From Scolanthus callimorphus (lineage: Eukaryota > Cnidaria > Anthozoa > Actiniaria > Edwardsiidae): a DNA stretch of 64,000 bases. The stretch spans positions 30,517,577 through 30,581,576 of the forward strand of contig CM066913.1 in the NCBI GenBank assembly GCA_033964015.1. The letters are read 5' to 3'. Under the pieces are notes generated by a model. The model was given only the letters and a program-made list of their open reading frames with translations, searched no databases and was not told the DNA's origin. Positions 1 through 12,100 of this stretch are shown in pieces (the stretch's first letter is position 1; each line of letters opens with the position of its first letter). The position numbers and the translations under genes are program-made.

Positions 1-91
1 CCCCCCCCCCCCCCTGGATCCGCGCCTGATACAAAATTTGTGGGTGTGAAGTGTGTCTTCTCTTTTATATATCGTTTCCTCTTCCTTATAG

Positions 92-166
92 ATATTTCCT
101 CTACAATGAGATATCGAAAATTGACGAGGGTGCATTCAACCTTAGTAAAAAGCATTTTATAACTGT
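92..166 (+). CDS. LRR exon 1 in window
   Basis: A 75-base exon between an acceptor ending ...tatag and a donor gtaagt. It enters and leaves in phase 2 and encodes an LRR unit (FLYNEISKIDEGAF) with the LxxNxIxxIxxGAF pattern. One repeat per exon in constant phase is typical of animal LRR receptors. Earlier exons must lie to the left. Confidence 0.7.
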
Positions 167-3100
167 GTAAGTATCAAATGTTAGCGGAGCTCCCGTGTTA
201 GCGGAGCCCAATAGCTACATACAGGAGAAAAAGAAACAGCACAAAAATGTATATGCATCGACCTTGACTTTCATGGACTTCCGGTTGTTCGTGTGTCCGT
301 CGTTGCACAGGCAACCCACAAGTTTAGAGCCGGAATAAAGGATAGGAGTGTACCGCTTGGGGTTGAAACCCTTAGGGTGCAAATACCCCCAAACAGGCCC
401 TTTTAATTGGTATCTCATAAGAAAATAGGCACTAATATAAGAGTGTTGACATTTATTCAGGCGCGGAGGAAGAGGTAATAGGGCACCCTTTCTAAGGATC
501 GAAATTGAAGTTCAATGCCAAAAGGTGCAAAATGGATACCCTTTTTAAGGGTCCAGAAACTAAAAAACGATACCCTTTGATGCGGCATATACCTATATAG
601 CTTACATATGGGAGTGCCCCCGTGCACAGGCTCCGTTAATAGTCAGTTCAGTTCTAAAAATAACTCGTTCTGTGAATGAATAGAGATAAAAGAAAAGAAT
701 AGAGCGAGTAAGAAAGAAGATCTGTATGCTCTTAGTAATTGCCCTTAATGAGATAAATCACAAGATAATGCTCCTTCTCTCTTCAGTGACTTACGAATGA
801 ATAAATTAGAAGACATTACTACCTTCCCATTCGCCGAACTGGACCTCAGAAATGTGTAAGTAGAGCATACAAAAAGTTTCAGATATGATTAATCAAAGCA
901 GTGCTTTATTGGGTCTAGCTGCAGGCGTTCATGAAAGATCACATAGACTTCAGCGTGACTTTCCGAGAGGTGATGTTCCTAATCACAAACTCGAAGGTAA
1001 TTTTGAATTGGCCAAAATTGTTTTTTCGGATATCGCTCCCGATTTCAGAAATTCATTTCAAGTTTTTTTCCTTGATCCTACTGATGTATCCAACAGTGTT
1101 GCTTTCTACTGCTCTTGGAAATCCAACTGTTGTGTATCGAAAGGCAAAGGCTATTATCACTAGAATAAAGACAAGTCGGTTCTGGTTGCATTAAGTGCAT
1201 TGTTAATTTTGAAAAAAAATCGTTAATTTACGTTTGCTAATTGTTAACTTCGACATCTGGGTAACACGGTAAACGGAAAGCAGTGGTTCCAGTTCCCGGA
1301 AATTCCTGTGATCAAATGGAACGGTCCAAACTGAAAAGTCACGTGAGTGTGACTGAACGAAATGGCCTTGATGATTTCTATTTACAACAAGCCAGAAACA
1401 TATGAGGGAGCTGAAACGTGTAACAGCGTGACAACCTGCGAACAACTCGCTACCAATAAACACCATTTCCTATCTGGAAAGCAACAGATTCTTGTTTAGC
1501 CAATCAGCAACGGGAGATGTGATTCGTCGTGTTTTTTTTTAATAATAAAGCGATTGATATCACGGGGACGTCCCACTCTATCTAGAGAAGCACAAAATGA
1601 GTGGAGAACTGTTTTACTTCGGCCATGCTCGAGCCATTAAAAATTAAGAAATAAAAACATTTGTTCTGTGCCTTCATAGAGTTTTGAAAACCGAGGCGTT
1701 GTTTGGGAGAATTCGAGAGCAGATCATGAAGCACAAGACGAAGTCGAGTGCTTAATGATCTGACTCGAGAATTCTCCAAAAAAGCTTGTTTTCGAGACAT
1801 CTCAAGACCTGCAGTGAAACGTTATTTTTGCTAACAGCTCTACAGTAAGCAACAATAGATGAAACCAGATCATGCCGATCTCAGTGTATTTTCTACAGTC
1901 GGTATAGAAATGTTTATTATAATTCTTCGTTTAAGCTGTTTGCCAAAGCAAACGTCTTTCATCTTTGTGACAATGGATTCAGACTCTACTTGAAAGGCCA
2001 AAAATGCAGTAAAACACAGCAACACAGGCAACAGTCAGTCAACAAGAATATAGAATTCCTACGCCAACAAGAAGCAGCCGCTTACAGTTTTTAAAAACAA
2101 AATAAGTGTGTACCAAGGCATGTAGATTGTAAAATCGCGCTCGCAGCATTTTACTTACAATTGAAACCGCTAGTAAAGTAATTTCTAAAGCGAGAACAAT
2201 AAAAATCCGCCATTTTCAAGCAATTTGCCGCCGATTTGCCGCGTTATGGCGTCATTTCTATGACCTTCATAGAATTTTGAAACTCAGATCTCTTCTGCAA
2301 TCAGAGCACGCGAACTATCTCTATTTTTTTATAATTTGATTTGAAGGCACCGTACCACGAAGAAGTACGAATGAAAATTTGAACAAATAACAAAATAAAT
2401 AAAGAAAACTGATCAAAATGGAAGAAAAAGAAAACTACTTCCTTTGTCGAGCCTTACTTGTTTGTTTTCAATGTTTTGGCTGGATTGGATCCCCCGCTCT
2501 TCCTTGACATCTCATTTTCCAGTACAAATTCACCGACAACATATCTTGAAGTTTAGAACTAACCAAAGAGCACTGGAGAACAACTGTCATTCCCTTCTTC
2601 GCGGTGTTTGTTGCAAAATGGCCTGAGGGTCCGGCGCAAGGGGTTGCTCTCTCCCGCGAAGTCCTAGACGTTATGACCAAACCAACTGCTTTGTTCGTAC
2701 GTGTAAGGTCACAATTGCCGACGTTATATTAATTCTTCAACAGTTTATTAGTCCCTAGCCATAAAAGCTCTGCTTTGGCAAAATCCCTCTCGAAGTCCCG
2801 GTTAAAAAGTGAATGGTGGTTTTAAAAACAACTTCGCAAAATATGCTTAATTCCTCAATCATTTTTTCCTTCAGACAAAATTATGCACTTTGGCTGTATT
2901 TGTAGTTCTTCCTACAAAATTCGGTTATTTTCCAGCAGGAAATCTCGTAAAAAGGACCCCAAAAGGCCGGCAAGGCTTACAAAAATCTGCCAGCATCGAT
3001 GAATCAGTGTAGCTTGCAACCGAACAAAAAGCATCGAAGGCTGTCTTGCAGTGAAAAGACTCATCTGAATTTTGAAGTGTTTGGCTGAACGCAAGAGCAC

Positions 3101-6100
3101 TGTTTTCCAAATATGGTGTTTACTGAATGCAAGTTGTTCGCAGGTTGTCACGTCAGATTGTAACAATGCGACATTTAGCTACGGAACACGAGAATGCTTC
3201 TGTTTATTCTCTGGCACTGTCCTGATTAAATATATTGTTTCTTGTACGTTAGTTTTCTAGGAAGTAACCAAATAAAGAAGTTTGACAGGAACTTCGTTAA
3301 GGACAACAATTTCTTAAACATGTTGTAAGTACCTTATAAAGAAATTTATGTTATGTCAAGTAACTTTTTAAATGTAATCAGATGATAATCTTAATTCAAT
3401 AGTTTCTGTACACCTTTTACAGCAACTCCACTGATAAGAACCTAACTTAAAATTCTAACCTTAAAATTCTTATGTGGAGCGGGTTTTTACTGTATCACAG
3501 GCATATGCCGTTGTGGGAAAACAACTGTAATAAAGATTCAACCGAGGATGATATTATTTCCCATCTACAGATCTGTAAATTACTATCATAGGAAATAAAG
3601 ACAATTAGAAAACAGCACTTCAGACTTCATCCTTTAGAACCCTTCAAGTGATTCAGGGTCACTATTCATTTCATTGCCATTTCAATAATGCATTTCACAA
3701 TAATCTATTTATTCCGAATTCACAATTTTTAAATTTCTTGAACAACATTGAGAAATTATGCCAGAATCAACTTACAGAATTTTCTTGGTTCTCTGGCACC
3801 TAATATCTATAACGTGTTTATAGTTCTGAGAATGAAATATTTAGCATTTATGAATACTGCCTACATGGTTGCTAAATAAAAATCATATTCCGTCTCTGGA
3901 GATCTGAAGGTAAAGAGCTCCCGTTGAATAGCGCGTTCGCTGAAAGGACTTACTTATTTTGGACCTCCGTTTGCTTTTTCAGGGACATAAGTGACATCGA
4001 AATGAACCATATTGATACCAAACAGTTGACAGGCTTACCACGTTTGCTGCTTTTGTAAGTAGACCCTTACATATTGAGTCCCAGTCCTGTACGGCAACCA
4101 CCCGACAACAGCAGAACACTTACAATAAAAAATAATATAATATATTATAGCAAAACAGAAGTCCTAGAAAGCTAAGGCCTTGAAAATACAAAATCAAAAC
4201 ATAATTTTTATCTACGCTTATAAAGTATATTTCTTGCTCTATTCTATTCTGAAGTCCTACTTTTGACTTTTGCAAGTGAAGGTCGCAACGAAATCGATGC
4301 TTTCATTATTTGCTAAACCAGGGTAGTGCTTGTGATACGCTTTCGAATATTGTTGACGAATGACAGCCTCCTCCCTAGATAAAACGTAAGACAAACGATA
4401 CACTTCACCGTGTATCTTTCAAAAGAGTAGCACAGAATCATACACCGCAACAGACGTAATTATGTCCTGCGTTCCCTTAATTTAAATTCTACCTTTTATT
4501 ACATCAGTTTGTCTAACTTCTCAACTTGTCAGGTCCTTTTTGCCGTCGCGAAACAACTGAATGAGCCTCTGAGCTGTGCTGTTAACGGAGCCCCAATCTT
4601 TCTAAAACCCATGATCCTAGTTCATGCAGAGAAAAGCTACCAGAGTTGTGTTTGTTTCTGCGCAAAAAAGAAAACATATATAAAAAATGTAAATGATGGG
4701 ATAGGAAAAGGAAATAATAGACGCATCATGATTTTTACGACAGGCCTCTCTCTCTCTCTCTCTCTCTCTTCAGGTGTGATTTTATTGCTCGAATCTTACA
4801 ACCATATGTACAGATCTCATTATGAATTCTTAATTAAGAATTTGGCTCCGTGGCATGCGCTGGCTAATTCGTTGCGCTTGTTTAAAGACCCCAATTCAGG
4901 CGTGCAGATGATATGATACTTCTCTGCTATGCAGAGGTTACACCTTTTCGACTTGTTGGAATAGGGCGTGGCACGCGTAATTATTTTCCACTTGATTACG
5001 TGCTGAAGCCCGTTGTCCTTTACAGTCCAGACATGCTTGCTAAGTTCTGTAGCGCACCTCTTGTTCTCGTGGACAAAGGATGACTTATGATTATTGCACC
5101 GGGTCTTGAAGTTATCGCCTGTCCAACCGATATAGGTTTCTTCGCCCGAGTTTGATGTGACGGTGGCCTGATAGATGCCTTTGGCCAGACACTCTTCGTT
5201 CAAAGGACAAGACGCTGGTACCCTGCAATCGCAGAGTCTCTTGGGTGTGGGGGGTTTGGGAGTCAGAATAGACTAGTTGTGTATTGAGATGTTCTTCCCC
5301 AAGATCGGCATACAAGAATAGCTTACTTTCAAGTGTTCTTGTTAAAGATTTTTCTGAGCGGGTGCCATATCGTGAAGGTTTCATTTTTAATACCCAACAA
5401 CTTCTTGCCCACATTTGTTTTCACGCTCTTGCTAAATGGAGGGTTAAACCAAGTTACAAAGTATCATATCATCTGCACGCCCGAATCGGGGTCTTTAAAC
5501 AAGTGCAACGAATTAGCAGCGCATGCCGCCACGCAGCCAAGTTCTTAATTAAGAATTTATAATCAGATCTGTACATAAGTACTTAAATACTTAAATAAAT
5601 TTAGCTCATGGTACCTTGCACTAATGTCTGAGCTGCAGGACTTTAAGGTCTTATAGCCTGCGTAGGCGGCCAGGAGCCCGCATGTTAGTGATGGCGGGCA
5701 AGGCGGCGTCCTTAAAGGACTGCAGGTACGGCATTAGTAATTTGGGAAGATAAAAGGTTCCACGTCCTAATGGCTCTAGGAAAAAGGGAAAAGCTATACG
5801 CTGAGACAGATACTTGTGGTTGGAGATACTTTGCCTGGTTTGATCTGGTAGGGCGGGTATTTGTTTTACACATGGGGGAAACCTATGTTCACAAGATTGT
5901 TACGGATTTTATAGAAAAGACGCAACTGGGAAAGAAGGCGTCTGTCCTCTAAGGTATGCCAGTTAAGGTGTGACACCGTGGCAGATGTGCTGGCCCGCTG
6001 CTAGTAGTTGTTTAACACAAAGTGAGCCGCATATTTCTGTATCTGCTCCACCCTGCTGACTGCAGTGTGCGGGTTCCAGATAGATGAAGCATATTCAAGG

Positions 6101-9100
6101 ATTGGGCGAACCATGGAGGTATATGCAAGTTCTTTGGCCTCAGGGTCACAAGGCTGAAGGGTTCTTCGGAGGAGTCCAAGTGACTTGTTTGCTTTAGATG
6201 CTACTTTAGAGCATTGTTCATTCCACTTGAGATCGTAAGCAAGCCTGACGCCCAGGTAGTCGTGGGAGTCCACCAGTGATAGAGTAATTGTGCCCTGTTC
6301 GCTTTCGCTTGTTTGATATTTAGTTGCATTGAATTTCATCTGCCAGGTATCAGACCAAGCCGAAAGTCTGTCTAGATCGCTCTGAAGGGCTTCATGGTCA
6401 GCTGCGCCAGATGATATTTGGCGATACACTATAGTGTCCTCGGCGAATAAACGCACTTTGGAATCACAGTCCAGCACCATATCATTAACGTATACAAAAA
6501 AAAGACATGGTCCAAGCACAATGCCTTGGGGAACTCCTGAGGTTACTGGAACCCTGCTGGAATGATTTCCGTCCACTACGACAAACTGGAAGCGATGTCC
6601 GAGGAATGCGCTCAACCAGGGCAGAGTTTTTCCAGTAATGCCATAGTGTTTCAGTTTGTGGATCAGCTTTGGATGTGAAACTTTGTCAAAAGCTTTGCTG
6701 AAATCCAACAGGAGTACATCCGATTGCGCATGGTCATAAGGATGTAAGATTCGAGCAATAAAATCACACCTGAAGAGAGAGAGCCACAAACCGGTGGCTC
6801 TTTCGAAACAGGCCTGTCGGGATCCATCTCCTGTATGTCGAGCACTCTCCGGAGGGAAGGAATCTCTCCACTTGTCTTATAAAAAGTATATATATTGCCT
6901 GGAGCACATTGGTTAATTTGAACCAAATACATAAAAAGCAGAACAGACAAAAAGACGATGCGATAATGCGATCCCATCGATTATAATCACGATTGGCTGA
7001 ACGATACGGTACTGTCCTCTAACCGCTGTGATCCAGGATCGAATACGAAATATTATTTCTGTTCGGGTTGTCGTCAAAACTGGTTGATTTTGAGTGTTGA
7101 GCTTTGTCCTTACTGTGTTTTACGTCTTCTGAATGAATCCCATTGAATAAAAGCACAGTTGGCTCAGCGATACGGCGCTGTCCTCTTACCGCTGTCTGTG
7201 ATAATTGGTCGACTTCACGTAAAGACAGGAATTTTATTTCTAAGAGAAGCTTTGTTCTACCAGTGTCTCACTTTCATTTCCTTACTGAGTTTTACTGTAG
7301 CATTTCAAAACCGACTGACAACGGACTGGCGTCGGCCACCCTGGTTTTACAGCCAGTATCGTCTCACTTTGTACGATACGATAAGTATTCGAAGGTTAGA
7401 ACTGATTTCTGTCTAAGGTATTTTAATTTTCTACTAAATTTAACTCCACGTTCTTGTTGGCAGAAATATCGTGAGGTCCAAGATCGAGCACATAGAAGAC
7501 TACGCTTTCTCGGAGTGCACAAGCCTTGGATGGATGTTAGTCCACGAACATTAGCTCACTTAGCTCGTGATTCTCAATAATATATTCATTTTTCATAGTA
7601 TAGACAGAACATTTTTCCTTTAGTTACCCGTAAGGTGTCACGCCGAAGCGATCTTCAGACTAAGTTAACATTTTAAATGATATTTTCTATACTGTGAATA
7701 TACCGAAAATAACTCATTTATGCTTACATCTTCCCTTGAGACAGAAAAAAGCAACAATAATATGAAACAATATGTTTATTGTCTTTGGTAGGATAGAGCG
7801 AATACAGAGCTATATAAATTTCTGAGAGGAATAAAGAACGGGGAACTTAGGACAAAATTAAGCGAACGCTATGTCACAATAACACAAAATATTTAACTTA
7901 AAGAGTTGATTTGTTTGAACATTAGCTTTCTTCTTCTTCAAAGCTCTCGATTCTGCCGCTCTGATCTTCTTTTCGTCGTCAGACCCCGAAGCAACCTCGT
8001 CGCTTAGATACTCGTCCACTGCCGCCCAACCTGCATCCGACTTGTCAGCAATACGGATCAATTTGTTTCTCTTCTTGATCGACTTCTGAGTTGAATTCAG
8101 TTTCGCTTCTAACTTGAGTAATGGGGCGGAAAAACTTGTGTTTTCAGGATCAGTAGATATATTACACCGGTTGAGCCCCGTATAAATGTATGGCAATAGA
8201 AAGAGAAGCGAAAGAGAAACGAATGAGAAACGCTGACGTCACAAAAAACCGGAAGGAGCAACGACCGAAAAGCAAGTGTCAGCATTTTGTCATTATGAGT
8301 CATACCCATTTTTGAGAAAGTCGGTGATGTCATATTTTGGTTGCTTGAAATAGATTATTTTAATTATTTTACTTAGAGGTCCGGGTATAAAACGGTTTAG
8401 TCATTTACGATGTTCATTTACGCATTCATGTTGCTACTGATCGTTCGCAAGATTATCACTATCCTTTGCGAGCTCTTGTTTTTTACGCGAGAGAACATGG
8501 AGAACGCTGCACCCAAAACTGTAGTCTATGTCAACCGAGATGAAGCAAAGATTGAACGTTTGTTAAAGAAAACATGTCACCTCGTGTACGCCGAATTATG
8601 CGAAAAGGCTATGCCCGAAGAACTAAGAGTTGCCCATGCGAGGAATGTCTAGTCGGCAATCCAAGTGAATACTGTTTGTCTGAACAAAGAGAAAGTTGGA
8701 GGTTATTTTATAAAAAGGCCAAACGTCAAGTAGACGAAAATCTTATATGGGAAACGGTGCAGGAAGTGTGTAGTATTCTGGACTTACCTCTGGATTCCTC
8801 TTGGAAAAGATATTTACCGGAACTTTACAAAAAGCGTTGGAGGGATGTTTTCGCGTGGTCCAAACAACAACAGAAATTCATCGCCCTACGGACTGCTTGG
8901 AAAGTATCACAGAGTCTTTTGCAATGAAAAAAAAAAAAAAACTAGCAACGAGTGATGAACTTTGTTTTAGAGTACCGTATAAAAACATGGTTGTTTGAAA
9001 GTATGTTGTGGTGCAATAAAAAGTAAACAAACCCTGAATATGTAATCCGTATTTGACCCCGAAAGGCAAACAACGTCACGCACTTCTAGGACTTGTTTAT

Positions 9101-12100
9101 TTACACATATCCTCAAATCGGTCTTACATAAATTAAGCATTTGCAAATTTAGGAGACAACTTGATTCTAGTTTGATTTACTCTCTTTGATCGCCTAACTT
9201 TCTTTTTCTGTTCTGGCTCTGTCATGGTTTTTAGAAGCAGATGATCGGTTACACTACTAGATGGGGGGTGTCAAACGCTGGCGCCAATTTAGGAACTCTT
9301 TTTTGCTCTTTCAGGTATTGTTTCATTAGAGGTCCAACATCCTTCTTTGGATTCGCGTTTTCGTATTGAAACCACACCGCTTTAGGCGGCGATTTTTTCG
9401 ATTTAGGTGTTGTAAATATGATGCGGGTGTTTTGGGTGGTGTTGGAAAAATAGATGATGTGGATTGTGTTGGTTGTAACACAGCGGCAGACTTTGGTTGC
9501 GGCGAAGCAATGGGTTGTGGTTCTCTAGTTACGCTCGAGGTTGATTCCGGTAGTTGGCGGGTTGCCATGGGTGCAAAACTTCGTTTTTGCAGATCCAGGT
9601 ATCTGTTTAATAACGTGTCATACTCTTTCATAAGCACATCGCCGGTAACGAGTTTTGATTCAACACATTTTCCATCTCTTCGCCCACTTCATGCATACTG
9701 TTGAGAACTGGGGGTTGCAGATACGATTGTTTTTGAAAGTAATTAATCATTGACCGGTCTCCCTGACTTGACCGCGCAGGAGATTGGTAACTAGTTTTGT
9801 CGCTTGGTAGAATGTTCATCCTCAGCCTGCATTCGTTTCACCACAGAGAGATTTCTGTGATGAGACCCAGAAATGTAAAGATCCAACACTCTCTTATCGG
9901 ATCCCGTGTTCGACATGAGATCGTCTAGGAGAATCATATTGTTTATTTGGGAGTCGAAGTACCAGTCCTCATGCACGTGTTGCGGGATCCCTCTATGAAA
10001 CTCAATTCCAGGTATTGTGTTCATCATTGTGTCATAGGCAGGCTGCCATTGAGAATAACACCACACTATTCTTTGCGGGGGTGGGTCGATCATAGTCTGA
10101 GCGTTTTCTAGTAAATTCTGTACCCACACCGTCTTTCCCGTTCCGGTCATACCAGAAATGATCGCTGTAAACGGGTGCTGAAGTTGAAAGAGTCCACATG
10201 ATGAGCTGGGCCTATGCGCGGTGAAATAGCTCGGCGGTTTGAGATTGTTATGTTTGTTATCCATATGACGTTTTAAGTCATGCAAACGAGAGAAAGTTTT
10301 CCCGCACTTGGGGCATTGGAAGCGAGTTCTTTCCATGTTCACTGTAGGGAGGGCAGTTGTAAATGACGGAGGGGGAGGAGGAGGAGTCTGAGACTGAAAC
10401 TTCCAGCTGGGATAGTGAAAGCGACACTAGTAGTGACGAGGAATCTTCAGATAACGAGAGCACGAGTGAGTCTGAGAGTGACGATCGAAGCGATATTGAT
10501 GAAAACCAGACATCGGTAGACGAAATTCTACAACAAATATTTTGTTCGAAGCCATTTTTGCTACATCATCAGTTTTACAAGGATTGCTGGCAAGACTGCG
10601 AAAACTGTGGACGGGCACATTATTTTTCATTAGAAAATGAGGAAAATTGATCTATTTTGAGAGTTTTTTCCATTAATGAGATCTCATATTGTAGCCGAAA
10701 AGATAATTTATCTAACCTTTCTACGGTTTAACACCGCTCGTATGTTACCCTGACAACACGCTAACCCACGTCTGTATTTGTCTATGCTTTAATAAAGAAG
10801 GTTTATTGACTTTTCAAGTGAGTTTTATTTACATCTCAAAAGAGTTGTATGGCACGCAATGTTTACACTCCATTATAAAATTGTCTAGTATTCGCGGTTG
10901 CTTGTCCGGCTTAATTTCCCCAGTCTTTGAAATCGGGGTTGGATATCAGGTGGTCGTTTTTACAAAAACAACAGAAGCATAAGTGATCCGTTTCTTGGTA
11001 GGATTTCCCTCCCCAATTTAGCGAAACTTAACGTCTTTCACCACAAATAAAAATATAGCTGCTGACACTAAGTAAGTGTACATCCCCCCCCCCCCCCCCA
11101 GCTCGCATTTTGAATAATTGTTTGACAGGCACTTTAAAACTGCTGACACTTCGATTTTTTTGTCTGCTGATTCAGGGGAATTTTGTTTACTCTTTATTCA
11201 CCATATTATATTTATACAATACTCTGAAGTTTAACATTAAAATGATCGATCTTTTAACAGTGCTGCATAGTCTGCAAATATTTAGGGCGACCAATTGTTA
11301 AGACACCCAATTGTGTCACAAATGTTATTGACAAATCTCGCTGTCAAACGTTTTTGAGGGGTGGAGGGAACGCACATTTCAAAGAATATTTCCTCCGCCT
11401 CTTGCGCAAGTGTTGTAGGCAAAGCAAAGATGAACGTTTCTAGTTCCTCTGTATAATAAGTGCTTGTCAGCTCCACTAGTTGCTTGCAGAGCTCATGAAT
11501 CAACAACAAGTTTATATCAATTTCTACTTTGCCGAAATAGAGCTCCCAGAGTTCTTGTGTATCATACATCAGACACGTATGATCTCGCTGGCTACAGTAG
11601 TTCTCTTTACACCCCTCACAATCGTCTCTGGCCATTTTCATTATTTTTCTTGTATACATCTCTACATAGAGATATGTAGCGAACAGACAAAGTTTTTTCT
11701 GTGCTGAAAAGTCCACTTCATCACTGACAGTCGTGACCACCCTGCCATCGTCACCGCCGACAGTTTTGGGTGCAGCGTTCTCCATGTTCTCTCGCGTAAA
11801 AATCAAGAGCTCGCAAAGGATAGTGATAATCTTGCGTTAAACAGTAGATCAGCGGTAGAACGATCAGTAGCAACATGAATGCGTAAATGAACATCGTAAA
11901 TGACTAAACCGTTTTATACCCGGACCTCTAAGTAAAATAATTAAAATAATCTATTTCAAGCAACCAAAATATGACATCACCGACTTTCTCAAAAATGGGT
12001 ATGACTCATAATGACAAAATGCTGACACTTGCTTTTCGGTCGTTGCTCCTTCCGGTTCTTTGTGACGTCAGCGTTTCTCATTCGCTTCTCTTTCGTTTCT

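Noticed and set aside
1..14. Run of 14 C at the first bases
   Set aside because: Too short to interpret; it may be a sequence-edge artefact or a homopolymer like those at 11085 and 38923.
885..1163. Open frame of 92 codons near the left end
   Set aside because: No recognisable motif, overlaps another open frame, and sits in an intron between LRR exons. Composition does not look coding.
4744..4770. CT dinucleotide run as an independent microsatellite
   Set aside because: It sits precisely where stem II of the ribozyme-like tail should be, so I treat it as an expansion within that tail.
6663..6977. Open - strand frame with a signal-peptide-like start (MGSHYRIVFLSVLLFMYLV)
   Set aside because: It overlaps the ribozyme-like tail and the LINE boundary. 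The hydrophobic start has no supporting exon structure or downstream domain.
8410..8652. Left-repeat frame beginning MFIYAF as a genuine fusion protein
   Set aside because: The fusion arises from a 20-base loss relative to the right repeat, and the frame stops early. More likely a damaged copy than a designed fusion.
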